From Linnemannia hyalina (Eukaryota; Mortierellomycota; Mortierellomycetes; Mortierellales; Mortierellaceae), in assembly GCA_019671135.1 (NCBI GenBank), contig JAHRHY010000004.1, positions 2,542,001-2,606,000 of the forward strand: a DNA stretch of 64,000 bases, given 5' to 3'. The notes below the pieces were generated by a model. That model made no database searches. It saw nothing but the letters and a program-made list of their open reading frames with translations, and was not told the origin of the DNA. Below are positions 35,000-49,607 of this stretch, piece after piece. Position 1 is the stretch's first letter. Each line of letters begins with the position of its first letter. Position numbers and translations under genes: made by a program.

Positions 35000-35860
35000 T
35001 TTCGTGTCCGTCTTTTTGTATAGATAGCTATAAACTCGCACATAGACAAGATAGCACGAACGCGTTAATGGGACCTTGTTCATAGTCGTGCTTTTTCTCA
35101 AGTCGTATTCCTTGTATTCTTTCGCCCTGTGTCCTTTTGGATGGTGCTTTGTCTTGACATCTTTGCTATTGACAGAAAATGGCATTGGCAGAAGAGTCCG
35201 TGTGAGAGAATAACATCATAGGAGAAAAAAAGAGGGGGTAACATAGGCGAAAGTTAAGGCGTGGGAATCGAACGAGCTGAGAGAAGTGAGGGAGCATGTT
35301 TCTACTTTCTGGACGTGCATAACAGAAAAGTACGTGTCTTCACATCCTTTTTAGTACTATTGCACCATTCATAGGAGCCATTCATTACAAGTATGCGACA
35401 ATGATGACACCACCTGTCAACCAGAAGAAAATGTCCTCACCCCTCCTTTTGTTTGATCTTTGATCTTGCATGAACATCGTTCATTTGGGTTTAGTGCACT
35501 TCATTTCGTGTACGGTACACTGGCTATCCTATTTCCTAGGGTGAAACCATAGATTGGGATAGGGGGGGAGGTCAAGCGATGATCATCATCATGTCACACT
35601 TCACGATCCACGATTCCCAATGTTTGCTTGCATTCGCAAGGCACAGGGAGAAAGAATAAAAACTTTCATGTCTAGGGAGGTGTAGAGTTGACACAAGCGA
35701 ATCGACAGGCGAAATGAGAGGGATATGACGCGCACTTTTTTTTTTGTTCGCCTTCAACGGAAGATCTCGACCTGGGTACCCCTCAACTATCAATGGCCCC
35801 GGTACTTCATTTCATCACTGCCATCACCGAGGTCACTCTCTCCCCTCCAAAAAATAAACC
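35000..35860. other. Intergenic, no gene seen
   Basis: 3' UTR of the membrane protein followed by promoter sequence of the CsbD-like gene. A tRNA B-box-like word near 35270 lacks the rest of a tRNA. Confidence 0.5.
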
Positions 35861-35868
35861 TATAAAAG
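35861..35868 (+). promoter_or_regulatory. TATA box of the CsbD-like gene
   Basis: TATAAAAG lies 93 bp upstream of the ATG at 35954, followed by a CT- and CA-rich leader. This is consistent with a strong promoter. Confidence 0.7.
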
Positions 35869-35953
35869 GACCTTCTTCCCTTCTCCATTTTCTTCTCATC
35901 ATCAACACACACTTTCTCACACACACATCCAAACTATAACAAACTCTCCCAAA

Positions 35954-36238
35954 ATGACCGACAGACTTTCCAACACCTACAACTCGACCGTCGGCGGCGC
36001 CAAGCAGACCGTCGGCAACACCCTCGGCAGCGACCAGCTCGCCTCCTCGGGCGCCCAGCAGAAGGCCCAGGCCGATGCCAAGCAGACCGCCACCGATGCC
36101 CAGAACAAGGCCTCTGGACTCGGAAACAATGTTTTGGGTGCTGCCCAGAAGGCCGTCGGAGGTGCGACCAACGACAAATCAATGGAGGCTCGTGGCCATG
36201 GCAACGCTGCCCTTGGAGACGTTCAGCGTAACGTCTAA
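35954..36238 (+). CDS. CsbD-like / Hmp1-type small stress protein
   Basis: Intronless, 94 aa, very rich in Ala, Gln, Gly, Asn, Asp and Lys with no cysteine and almost no aromatics. The repeated amphipathic pattern (GGAKQTVGNTLGSDQLASSG, ATDAQNKASGLGNN, GAAQKAVGGATND, MEARGHGNAALGDVQ) is that of the CsbD-like family. Fungal members are often labelled mismatched-base-pair and cruciform DNA recognition protein Hmp1, and bacterial CsbD is a general-stress protein. The strict GC-biased codon choice and near-consensus TATA box suggest high expression. The molecular role is unsettled even in the family; DNA binding is inherited from the name only. Confidence 0.85.
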   Translation: MTDRLSNTYNSTVGGAKQTVGNTLGSDQLASSGAQQKAQADAKQTATDAQNKASGLGNNVLGAAQKAVGGATNDKSMEARGHGNAALGDVQRNV

Positions 36239-37539
36239 AGGTTTTTTTCCTTTTGGATCCGCGACACACACACCCCTTCCAGCGCAGTTTTTTTTTCCTT
36301 TTTGTCACTTTACTTCCTCATTTGCTTGCGGTTTCTTTGAGTAGGCATTAGGAAAACGCCTTCCTTCTCTACCTTTTTTTTTCTTTGACGGTTCGAAAGC
36401 ACGTTTTTGTACATTCACCCCCACCTTCTTTCCTGTAAATAAAACGACGTCCATTATATCGTTCAAAAAACACTATGCTACTCATGATTACCATGCATTC
36501 TTAACATCCAACCACTCAATTCCTTGTTCGCTTCATACCAGCGTAAGGTCGGACGAGAGTGTGCCGCCTTTTCGCATTTTTGTGTTTTTATGAGAAGGAT
36601 ACAGAGTTGATTTTCAATCTGTGGTTTGACACCTTCATTCTGCTAGAAGGAGGATGGCGAGCAAATAGTGGAGGTGCCTTTGAAGCCCTGCCATTTCATT
36701 CTATTTTTTTTTTTTGCTGGAACTGCGATGTCGGCGGTTGGTACTTCCGGAAGCACCTGGTTTACTAGTACGCTTAATTACTGCGTGAGTACTTTTTGTT
36801 GTTACCACAGACGCATCCTTTTTTCATTATGTCTATTAGCGTGTGGGGATGATACTGCCGGAAAGTCCATCCAACTTTCAATTCTATTTTTCTTTTTAGC
36901 TACTGTTCACCCTTTCGACTTGCGAGACAGACCGCGATATGGCCCGGTTATGTTCTGTCATGTTGCGTAACTGTGGTTCCCTTATATCATCCACGGACCC
37001 AACCTGCGATACAGGATCTCTCCTGTGCGGCAACTCTCCTTTTGTGTACAACATTATTTTTCTGTTTTGGCCATCATTTTCTACCCAGTTACTTTTGACA
37101 CCCCTACTAAAAAGATTTCTATTTGACTATTCTTTGTCATATTTCTGTGCTTGTGTTTGCCGCTTGCTTTTCTAGCCATGGGCCTGGGTTTCTTTCTGTC
37201 AAGAGTGGGACAGACTTGGGATTGTCGTAGCTGATGTGAGTGCGTGTGCGCGGATATCCTTGCTAACTTTCCCTTCTTTTCTTGTTTCAATTTTATTAGG
37301 CCGATGACCAATGAAGGCAATAAACTTCGCCTTGGTCTTCGTTCTTATCTTGGAGGGGCGTTAATACCTAAGTTGGAACCTTTAACCATGACGCCGGAAC
37401 CAGTTTAATCTCCAACGTTTCCATTTTTCATCAGTTTTGATTATTTCTAACCTCCTCTCTCTTTTCTTCGGCATTTTCCTGTGTTTCCAACTTCTAACTA
37501 ATTTTCGAATCAGACATCACGGCCAGGAAGACCACCAAC
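36239..37539. other. Intergenic, no gene seen
   Basis: 3' UTR of the CsbD-like gene, then AT-rich sequence with short T-rich open frames and no recognisable gene, RNA or repeat. Confidence 0.5.
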
Positions 37540-38600
37540 CGCCTTCACTACTCCAAGGCATCACTGACCTGGATGAGTCTTTGAATCAGAAAGCAGGATC
37601 AACCGTTCACTGCAACTTCTCCATTGCAGTGTTGCTGTCTAGCTTATGTACCAACACTTATGTTTTCTCCAGCGCGCCGTTATCAAGGCCATTGAAGGGA
37701 GTTTGCGATATATTCCCATTCTACCCTTGGTGTTTTCATTTAGAGTTTGTGGACTCCCGAGTGCATTTTCTGCCGCACGGGAATAAAGGAGGGAGCGGCC
37801 TCTCTATCTATGGCTGGGAAAGAAAATATGGCAAGGTAAACATGATTGAGAGCACCATGCGGGATGGCGTTGTCCGACAGGGGGAAAGAAAAGCATACCA
37901 TGGGCCATCTCAGGCTTGGATTTCTTTCTCTCTTTCTCTCTTTCTCTCTCCCTCGCTCCCTCTCTTCTTCTTATTATTCTTCCACTTTGCAAGACTCGCC
38001 TTGCTCCCTCCACCAGTACACTCACCTCATTCATTCGTCTTCAACATCAGTCTCCGTTTCCTTCATTGCACCTTCCCTACATTAGCGCCTGTTGGTCATT
38101 CCAACATCTTTCCATCGTCCAACGTTCACTTTCTCAGTTCACTGCGCTTTCTTCACATTCAGTCTATCGCCCTCCTGTGTGCTTGTCCGTCTTGTACCTA
38201 ACAGGTACCGAGCACTCCAATCTTAGAGGTACAACCCTCATGTCTAATAGCCCAGCTCACATACCACGCTTATCACTGCTAAACACATCATAACCTCAAC
38301 TCTTCGCCCTTCAACCAGTAGTTACCCTGTCCGCCCAAGAGCAATTACCTCTCAGTCTCCCTTTTAGTTTTCCTTTCCAGCCAACACACAAAAACAAAAA
38401 GAAAACAAGAAGTTCTCACCAGGTACATTATTGGTTTCGTCCTTGGACGGATGTGCTGGTCAGTAATAAGAAACTTTTCATATTTTGTTTAGCGCGTGCT
38501 ATCTCTTTTCATCTAACAACAACACGGTCATTATCGTTTCTAGTCTCAAGCGTTTGCCCACAACGGACCAATAGCAACAATAAAACAACTAAAAAAGTAA

Positions 38601-38633
<33 letters not shown>

Positions 38634-39030
38634 GGTAAGGCGATGCTTGACCACTTGCCAATGCATGATTTCGCCGCGACAACCATTAACCGACACTCTG
38701 TGCATGCATATAGATTTCTTCCCGAGCACATACCCCTCAGCAAGCAACAGCATCAGCTCTATCTCCTTTCCCATTGTGAGTTGTTTGTTCACTCAACTCC
38801 GCGGATGAGCATCGCGCTTTCTACACTGGCTAATATGCTTATTTTCTATTTATCTCTTTTCTGTTTTTCTTTCATTATGCGGTAGACCCATGCCTTCCAT
38901 CCTTCTTTCGTACCACACCGTTTCAACCCTCCAACATCCCCAACAGAGGACTTTAATTTCCTTCAAGGTAAGCAGAGACAACAAGGACATTGCGCTTTCT
39001 GACTTATGTGTTTGTTTGTAACACAGCCTA
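37540..39030 (+). promoter_or_regulatory. 5' leader and promoter of copy B (duplicated unit)
   Basis: Homologous to the leaders of A, C and D. It includes the conserved 59-bp leader intron (38968-39026) and a second possible leader intron from GTGAGT near 38776 to GGTAG near 38885. A (CT)n microsatellite lies at 38603-38629. The open frame at 37437-38201 in this stretch is not conserved in frame among copies and is not called as a gene. Confidence 0.6.
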
Positions 39031-42000
39031 ATGTTCAATGTCGCGGTTGCCTCTCTGTTTATTATTAGTGCACACATCATGTCCAAGGAATTGCATTCAA
39101 CCTCACCAGGGTTACCACCCCACGACGATCAGTCGACGGCGACTGTTCGCTCCACGACATCTCAGTCGAGCACCAACTCTGCCTTTACCAGCAGTGGCAG
39201 AGCAGGCAATAAGACGGTTCGGCCCTCCTCGACAGACAATGATCGATCCATCGGTCACGGCCTCACAACGATCCTTGTCAAGGGTAACCTGGTTCATTCG
39301 GACCTTGCAAGTGGCGACACTGATGATGGTGGCGACAACAAGTCCGTCTCCTCCCAGCGTGTTCGCAAGCGGGACAAACTGTTCGGATTCTTTCGACCAT
39401 CGACCTCAACACCCAGGGACAATCAGTCGCAGAGTCCCAAGACATATCTTGACCGATTCTCCACCGCTAGCACTGAAGCGAATCTTCATCGCCTCTCAAT
39501 TATCAGTACTCAGTACAGTGGTGACGTCGAGTATGAGGCTCAAGTTTCTAGCAGTGTTGACATCGAACATACAGTCTCCATCACCGAGGTCGAAAGTCCT
39601 GCTTCCTGTGCCCAGTCGTCAGCTCTGCCGGCCATACCTCGCATGGGTGTTTTCTCGCAAAATATCAAACCACCTGCCATCCTCATCACCCTGCCCAAGT
39701 TCGGTTCCCGCATTGATACCACTCCCCAACTTACTTTGTGCATTGGCTTGCTCCCCAACAGTTTTAACACCATTGACCAGCGAGAGGATCCCTTGCAGGT
39801 CCTGTGGTCTAGCACTTCTGCCCATCTTGCCTGGCTTGGTGCTATGAAGGAAGACCCCGTTGAGCAGGAACGTCTGCGATGCCTTGGAGCTCGCATGGTG
39901 GATGAGTTTGCAAAGGATGCCTCAAAAGACCTGACCGAGATTGCGGAGATGGTCCTTATTGGTCCAGTGCTCGACAACGAGCATTTTCGCAGGTTGCTCT
40001 CTTGCACCATCACGGCATTCGACCAAGCTGTGCTTCTGAATGTTGATTTGCTGCAAGGTCTGGTACAGTTGGTCCAATCTGCTCCCTCCGAGACTCTACT
40101 CCCTGACGACCTGGTAAAGATCCTCCATGTACTCAGAGTTCGTCTGCAGGACACCCACCAGCAGTCGTCTGTTCATCCTTTCCATCTCACTTTGGCTGTC
40201 TCGAGGCTGCTTGATGTCATGGCGGATCACAAGGTCAAGGACTTGGATCGAGTTGAAGAGCACGAACCTCTGTCTGGGGTGTTGTCGGGTTTGAAGGCTA
40301 GCTCGGATCCTTACTTGATGTATCAGGCATGCTATGCGTTCCAAGCGCTGCAGTATGTCCCCAACAATGAATCACCGCTGCAGGCCGTTCTCCGACATTC
40401 TACTGGGGTTGTGGAAGGACTCGTCAAGGTCTCGGCGGTATTTAAGCTGGATCTGGGAGCAGTTCTCGAGGGACTCAGTAAGCTGCAGGAGACTCTCGGA
40501 GGTGTCGTTGAGGTTGCTGGTAGTGTCTATGATGGTGCCTGTTCGCTTATGGAGAGTGGCCGAGGCGTGCTTGAGAGCATGAAGGAGGGGCTCGAGTCTG
40601 GTCAGAAACGTCCGTGGTACACTGCCGTCCGTGCCGCCTACGCCTTTGCTCAAGCTGGCCAACTCAAGGATCTCAACGTGCTCATCTATGAGGCACCCTG
40701 TCGTCGTGATCCTTTGTTCCAATGGGGTATCTGCCAATTGCTGGGCGAGATCGCCTCTGACACCATCTGGGACACCAGCGTCCGCCTGCACGCCATCGAT
40801 CTTCTTAGAGAGCTGTACATGACCGATCCTTTGTGGGGTCATGATGAAAGCGTCAGGACTTGGACGCTAAACATCATCTGCCAACTCGGAACCACTACTG
40901 ACCAGGTCGTCAGTGCCAGTGCTCACACCTTGCTCAAGGACCTCAACCAGGAACAAGACACCACCACCCATCTTCCTTACCCACTCAGGAACCGCCTTCC
41001 TCTGCCTGCAACATCCCCTACGCTCGCTCGCGTTCAAAATATCCCTCCTCTTGAGTACGATCTCCACAAGCACAAAGTCCTGAGGTTGGAACAGAGTAGC
41101 CTGTCACTTTACATTCAGCCGTTTGCCAAAGCCAGTCTGAGGGCCAAGGACGAAGATACCTTTCCTCTCCTGGAGAAAGTACTGGAGTTCCTGGCAAGCG
41201 AGCATCAAGTGATGTTGATCCTAGGTGACTCTGGGTCTGGGAAATCGACATTCAATCGCCACCTTGAGCATCAACTCTGGACCGACTATAAGCAAGGCGG
41301 ACCCATCCCATTGTTCATCAATCTTCCCGCCATCGACCGCCCAGACCAGGACATGATCGCCAAGCAGCTGAGGGCCAACAACTTTAGCGACGACCAGATC
41401 CAGGAGATGAAGCAGCACCGCCAACTCATCCTCATCTGCGATGGCTACGACGAGAATCAGCAATTGGTCAATCTGCACCAAACTAACATGCTGAACCAGC
41501 CAGGACAATGGAACACCAAGATGGTCATCAGCTGCCGCACCCAGTTCCTCGGACCCTCGTACGACGATCGCTTCAAACCGCTACCATCAGATCGCTACGC
41601 GTCTAGTTCCCAGAATCTATTCCAGGAGGTCGTCATTGCTCCCTTCTCCAAGGAGCAGATCGAGAGTTATGTCGGGCTGTATGTGCAGGATCCACAGACG
41701 GCGCTGTTATTCCAGAATCAAGTTGTGTGGCCGGCGAAGGAGTACATTGATAAGCTGACAACGATCCCTAATGTCAAAGACCTCGTCAAGAACCCGTTCC
41801 TCCTCACGCTTGCTCTCAAGGCTCTGCCTCGCTTGGTCGCCTCGAATAGCGATCTGTCAAGCATGCGTGTCACCCGAGTCGGACTCTATGATATGTTTGT
41901 AAAGCAGTGGCTTGAGACGAATCAAGTCCGTTTGCGTATGAGCGCACTGAGCAAGGAAGAACTGACGGCATTGAATTCGCTGATGGAGGAGGATTTTATT

Positions 42001-44906
42001 GGATGCGGAATCGACTACCTGCTGCGTCTCTCTGCGGCGATCTTTCAGGAGCAGGGTGGAACCCCGATCGTCCAATATATCCATCGACATGACAAGGACT
42101 CCTGGAAGGCGGTGTTCTTTGGTACTGATCCCGAGACTAAGCTACTCCGTGAGGCCAGTCCATTGATGCGCACTGGGAATCAGTATCGCTTTGTCCACCG
42201 GTCCATGCTTGAGTATTTCCTCTCACGCGTCATTTACAACCCGGCCAAGGTTGACGAGCAGGACTTTGACTCCTCAATTGAGACTACATCCCCAGCCTCC
42301 CTTTCGTCCGACATCAATGGCCCTCTGTACCTGAGAAACCTGCTCAAGGAGCCGTCGATTATCCAGTTCCTGTGCGACCGCGTGAGGCTCGACCCGCATT
42401 TTGAGCAACAACTCCGCGCGGTTATCAACCAGTCCAAGACTGATTCCAGTGCCACCATCGCTGCCACCAATGCCATCACGATCCTGATCAGAGCTGGCGC
42501 TCTGTTCAACGGAGCTGATCTCCGTGGCATCAAGGTCCCTGGCGCCGACCTTTCCGACGGGCAATTCGACTCTGCACAGTTCCAAGGCGCTGACCTGACA
42601 AGAGCCAATCTCTCGAGAAGTTGGTTGCGGCAAGCGGATCTGAGCCATGCACAGATGGAAGGCGTCCGGTTTGGAGAGCTGCCATACCTCAAGATGGGGG
42701 GCTCCATAACAGCATGTGCCTACTCGCCTGACGGAAGGATGCTTGGAGTGATGGTGGATGGTGATGGCCTTGGCATCAGTATATACGACACCTCAACATG
42801 GCGACGAATTCATCTAATCACAGCTACCGGATATGTCTTAACTATTGCCTTCTCGCCTGACAGTCGACGAATCGCATCTGGAGACTGGGGGGGAATGGTT
42901 CGGCTGTGGGATTGCATAAGCGGCGATGAATTGTTGACCATGGAGGGGCACACCAATATCATACGCTCATTGGCGTACTCGCCTTGCGGCAACCATATTG
43001 CCTCGGTCAGTGACGACAAAACGGTGCGACTCTGGGATTGCAACAGGCGAAGACTGGGACAGAGAAGTATAGAACGGGGACGAGAGTTGAAGCAGTGATG
43101 ATTGATGTTATTACTATGGTACAACTAAATATATATACAAAGTCGCCAACTAGGTTTCTAGGTGTAGTGTCATAGTGAGTCAGAGATGATAGAGAGTGAC
43201 AAGGAATGACTAACTAGAGAGCAATGATAAACCTAATATGTTGCAGGGATTCAGAGACGGGAGTGTGCATCTTTGTTTTGGAAGGCCATACTGAGTGGGT
43301 CGCGAGCGTCAGGTTCTCCCCGGATGGACGGCTCATATCAGGCAGCGCGGATGGAACGATTCGGTTTTGGGACTCGGAGACAAGAGAGCGAGGAGTCGTC
43401 TTGCGTCCTTTGTTGGGGAAGATTTACAGTCTTGCCTGTTCTCCAGACGGCCGATGGATAGCTTCCGGTCACGAGGACGGCGATGTGCAGTTGTGGGATA
43501 TGGTCTCCGGTAGCCCAGGTCCTGTACTACAAGGCCACACCAAGACTGTTACTGGAATCGCATTCTCTCCGAACAGCCTATTGATCGCAACTTCAAGCGA
43601 CGACTTCAGGGTGATGTTATGGGACGCATCCACAGGCGACATTATTTCCACGTTTGGTCACTTGACCTATGTAAACGACGTTGCCTTCTCTCCGAACGGT
43701 CTTACCATTGCATCAGGATCTGGTGACGGAACAGTTCGACTATGGGAGGCGAGCTCTAGTCCCTCCAGCATTGCAATACAAGATCAGATCGGTGACTCTT
43801 GTCTGGTGGCCTATTCTCCCAATGGCCTATCTGTACTCTCTATCGATAACGTACCTGTCTCCTCTAGGTATCGCCCTGGTGTTATCCGACAAGGGAATGC
43901 TACAACAGGATTGCTCGGATCAGTGTCGTTTGAGTTTCCGGACCCAGAGATGATCAACTGCGTGGCGTTTTCGGCGGACGGCAATCAAGTCGCAACCGGG
44001 TGCGAGGATGGTTCTGTGCGATTGTGGGACTGCAGAACTGGCGCAGCTGGGCTAGTCTTGAATGGGAATTCGGGCGCAGTGAAGATTCTTGCTTATTCAA
44101 CCTGTGGTCGCTGGATCGCCTCTTGCGACCACGATGAGATTGTACGATTGTGGGACCTTTATGATACGGAGCAGCAATGCATTCTTGCTACAGGTGGAGA
44201 CAACGACAACTGCATCATTGAAATGAAGTTCTCACCGACAGGACATCAACTTGCAATGTGCTCGGAGGATGGGAAAGTCGGACTTTTCGATCCACGAACA
44301 AGAGTCCTCTTGACGTCCAAGAAGCTGAGGGAGGTCCCAATCCTGGCACTGGACTACTCGCCCAATGGTCAGCAACTTGCTTTGGGCACTTTGTGCTCGA
44401 TTGTCTTGTGGGACCTGCAGTCGGACGAGCCTGGTCTGGAATTGAAAGTGCATGTCAGTTCGTTTAAGCCCATTGCTAATTGCGCGTATGTCGCCTACTC
44501 GCCATGCGGTCAGTTTCTGGCACACTCTAAGGCCCATATTCTGCATCTCTGGCATCGTCAGTTGGTCGAAGGAGACATCGAAAGCTGGTCTTGCGCAGCC
44601 TCGCTTCGTGTGTTTTCTGATATAGTCGTAAGCATGTCTTGGAATCCAGCTATCCCGAAGGAGTTCATTACAGCCAGCAATGATAGGTCTGTCCGAGTAT
44701 GGCGAGTGTCGAGTGACGATGGAACCATGTCCGTGAAGATGCTCTGGGGAACCAATCTTAGGACGCTTTGCACCGCAGGTGTGGTTCTTGAGGGTGCGAT
44801 TGGTTTGAGCCCATCCCACCAGGAGTTGATATCTCAACGCAGTGCCTTTGACGGGGTGTTGCCTTCGGACGACGAAGGATTTGACGATGAGTCTGAAGAT
44901 GAGTAG
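39031..44906 (+). CDS. NACHT-WD40 NLR-like protein, copy B, carrying a 207-bp insertion
   Basis: Same architecture as copy A: Walker A GDSGSGKS at 732-739, LILICDGYDE, pentapeptide stretch and 14 WD40 repeats. The frame is open from 39031 to a stop at 43096-43098, inside an insertion (43039-43245) between the third and fourth WD40 repeats. It then stays open from 43247 to the stop at 44906. Without splicing the product would be a 1355-aa protein lacking most WD40 repeats. A splice from a GTGATG donor (43095) to the TTGCAG acceptor (43246) removes the stop and restores the frame exactly: 5724 nt, 1907 aa, with about 19 extra residues in an inter-blade loop. A CTAAC branch-point word lies at 43210-43214. 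The gene may therefore be functional despite the insertion. Its acidic tail has one unit, against three in copy C. Confidence 0.8.
43039..43245. mobile_element. 207-bp TGCAACA...TGTTGCA insertion with 5-bp target duplication (solo LTR or MITE)
   Basis: Copy C and relatives read CTCTGGGATTCAG without interruption at this site. In B the word GGGAT appears at 43034-43038 and again at 43246-43250, bracketing 207 bp that begin TGCAACA and end TGTTGCA. TG...CA ends plus a 5-bp duplication fit a solo LTR of a Ty3/gypsy-type element. The LTR of the element in copy D also begins TGCAAC and ends GTTGCA but is otherwise not clearly alike. A non-autonomous DNA transposon is the alternative. There is no coding capacity; it contains a TATATATA word. 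Confidence 0.8.
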
Positions 44907-45351
44907 CGAATGAATTTCGGCTCGCCGACGAATACACTGATAACATACACAAAAACAGCGACATTTTCTTTGTGAAGATTTTGTCAAGCAAAGTGTTCCT
45001 GTATGTATTGTTTCTTGAAAAGAACCATATCTGTTTCTTTCTGCATTGTCCTGGTACCTTTTTGTTCACATTGTGATGTAAAAGCTGGAATGAAAAAAAG
45101 CGTGTGGTTGTTGGATCGTGGGGCTCTTGACGCGTCCAGGTTCTTCTGTTGCATTTTTTTCTCCTCATTCTCCTTCTCCTTCTCCCTGCGCTTCAGACTC
45201 ATGCGTGATGCTCAAAATGGAAAAATAAGCTAGGAGCGACAAGCTGTTGTCCCTTGACTTATAATCCAGCTTCTCACCAAACACACCAAAAAATTATCGC
45301 TCTAAAAAAACCCCCAGACTTATGCCGTGCGTGCGATAGACAGTGTTATGG
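44907..45351 (+). repeat. 3' flank of copy B (duplicated unit)
   Basis: Nearly identical to 55287-55725 downstream of copy C and recognisable in 1-700 downstream of the relic. It is probably the 3' UTR. It ends abruptly at GTTATGG, where the inverted-repeat element begins; C continues with TTGAAGTCAAAC, which B resumes at about 46170. Confidence 0.8.
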
Positions 45352-46169
45352 ATATCCGTCGGGCCAGGACCATATATGTGTTATCTTCTTTTATTGTATA
45401 TAAAATGCGAAAATTCAGAAAAGTAAACGAAAGTGAAAAGAGAAAAAAAAATGAAATAAGTTCTGCTCAGGCACCAGATCTGTCCCTTATCTTCTTTTGT
45501 TTCGCCAGGGACATTGCCCGCATCATCAGAGTTCACCCTTCTCAGCAGGTCCCCATGGAACAACCCTCTCCCCCATCGACCTCTCATTCGCGACGTCCGC
45601 TTCCCCACGACAACTGTCACCAGTCAAACGATCAGCAACCACATCGCCGCGATCATCGACCTACTCGGCCTCCCGCCGAACAAGACTCGACCCAAAGCCC
45701 GCGCGATCGGCCCTACAGGGGCCATCAAGAAGGGTGCCCATGTCAACGACGTGATTGTCAACAACTACTACCGCCTGACGCGAGCAACCGCGACCAATTT
45801 CACGTCGTTGGTTTCTGTCATAACTTCTGCTCTGGATCCACATATATGGTCCTGGCCCGACGGATAATATCTAGCGGAGTCGGAGATATGAAGGCTCAAG
45901 CCTATTATCCGGGGGCCAGGACCATATATGTCCCGCCCTTGGATTTTTTGTTTTCCCACCCTTTTAGTCTCCTGGCACCTGGCTCACACCACGAAGATAA
46001 GGGACAGATCTGGTGCCTGAGCAGAACTTTTTTTTTTTTTTTTCTCTTTTCACTTTCGTTTAGTTTTCTGGATTTTCGCATTTTATACAATAAAAGAAGA
46101 TAACACATACATGGTCCTGGCACTCGGATAATAGGCTTGAGCCTTCATATCTTCGGCTCCGCTAGATAT
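45352..46169. mobile_element. Composite inverted-repeat (foldback/MITE-like) element
   Basis: About 818 bp present in B's flank and absent from the same place in C. Long inverted arms lie at about 45361-45494 and 45992-46121, sharing CCAGGACCATATATG, TTATCTTCTTTTATTGTATA, and CAGGCACCAGATCTG followed by TCCCTTATCTTC. A second inner pair exists: the left terminus is repeated inverted at 45839-45866, and the adjoining 45866-45930 block returns inverted at 46107-46169 (ATATCTAGCGGAG / CTCCGCTAGATAT). The middle (45495-45838) carries an unrelated coding-like stretch of about 110 codons. No transposase is present. Ends are approximate, and no certain target duplication could be read. Confidence 0.75.
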
Positions 46170-48439
<2,270 letters not shown>

Positions 48440-49607
48440 TGCTTACACCCATACCATGGGGTGTCCCTTTATTTACTTTCTTTCTTCTGCTCCCTCCCTC
48501 TCTCTTTTTCCACTTCGCAACCTCACCTTGCTCCCCTCCTCATTATTCTCCATCTCCTCCATTCGTTTCCTTCACCATCAATCACTTTGTCTCTCATCAC
48601 ACCTTACCTACATTAGTACCTGTTGGTCATTCCAACATCCATCCATCGTACAACGTTCTCTTTTTCAGTACTCTGCACTTTCTCCGCGCTCAGTCAATCG
48701 CCTTCCTGTGTGCTTGTCCGTCTTGTTCCTAACAAGTACCGAGCACTCCAAGCTTGGAGAGGTACAGCCCCCCACGTCCAATATCCCAGCTCAAATACCA
48801 TGACTATCATTCTAAACACATCATAACGTCAACTCTTCGCCCTCCAATCACTTGCCCCAATAGCAATTGCCTGCTTCTACTTGTCGTTTCCCATCCGGCC
48901 AACATACAAAACACACCAAAAGAACACAAAACGCTCTCGCGAGGTTCGAGATCGCTTTGTGAGTACTTGGACAATCGTGTTTGCATGCAAGAAGAACCTT
49001 TCCATATTCTGTTTAGCGCGTGCTAACTCTCGTCATACGAAAATAACATGGTCGCTTAGTCTCCCACGCAACTGTCCACAACGGACCAAGAGCAACAACG
49101 AAACAACAATCCCGCTCTCCCTGCCACTCAGGTAGGGCCATTCTAGACCATTTGCCAGTGTTTGATTTTCTCCCACCGCGGACAAGTATTGACCAACACT
49201 CTCCATGCATGCGCATAGATTTCTTCCCGAGCACATACCGCTCAGCACCCAAACCCGCCAAACAAGCAGGCAGCAGCATCAGCTCCATCTCCTTTCCCAT
49301 TGTGAGTTGTTCGTTCACTCAACTCCGCGGATGAGCATCGCGCTTTCTACATCGACTAATGTGTTTTTTTTCTTTTTTTCCCTATTTTTCTTTTTCTCTT
49401 TCATTACGCCGTAGACCCCGCCTTCAATTATTTTTTCATACCACACCGTTTCAACCCTGTCCAGTCTCCAGCACCAACAAAGGACTTTGGTTTCCTCCAA
49501 GGTAAACAGAGACAGCAAGGATATTGCGCTTTCTGACTTATGTGTTTATTTGTAACACAGCCTAATGTTGAAAGTCACGGTTGCTACTCTGTTTATTAGC
49601 ACACACC
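48440..49607 (+). promoter_or_regulatory. 5' leader and promoter of copy C (duplicated unit)
   Basis: Homologous to the other leaders, with the 59-bp intron at 49502-49560. The upstream ATG used in A, B and D is present here (49565), but small deletions around TTTATTAG put it out of frame with the protein, which favours the MSKE start at 49608. Confidence 0.65.

Noticed and set aside
35262..35285. tRNA B-box-like word GGGAATCGAAC
   Set aside because: No A box, anticodon arm or acceptor stem pairing could be found around it on either strand.
43067..43246. Alternative splice from the GTATAG at 43067 in the copy B insertion
   Set aside because: The phase is wrong: one leftover base where two are needed. 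It would not restore the WD40 frame, whereas 43095 (and the weaker 43086) would.
45327..46103. 258-codon open frame through the inverted-repeat element
   Set aside because: It crosses both inverted arms and has no coherent composition. Only the shorter 45514-45867 frame has a protein-like core, and it lacks a full gene structure.
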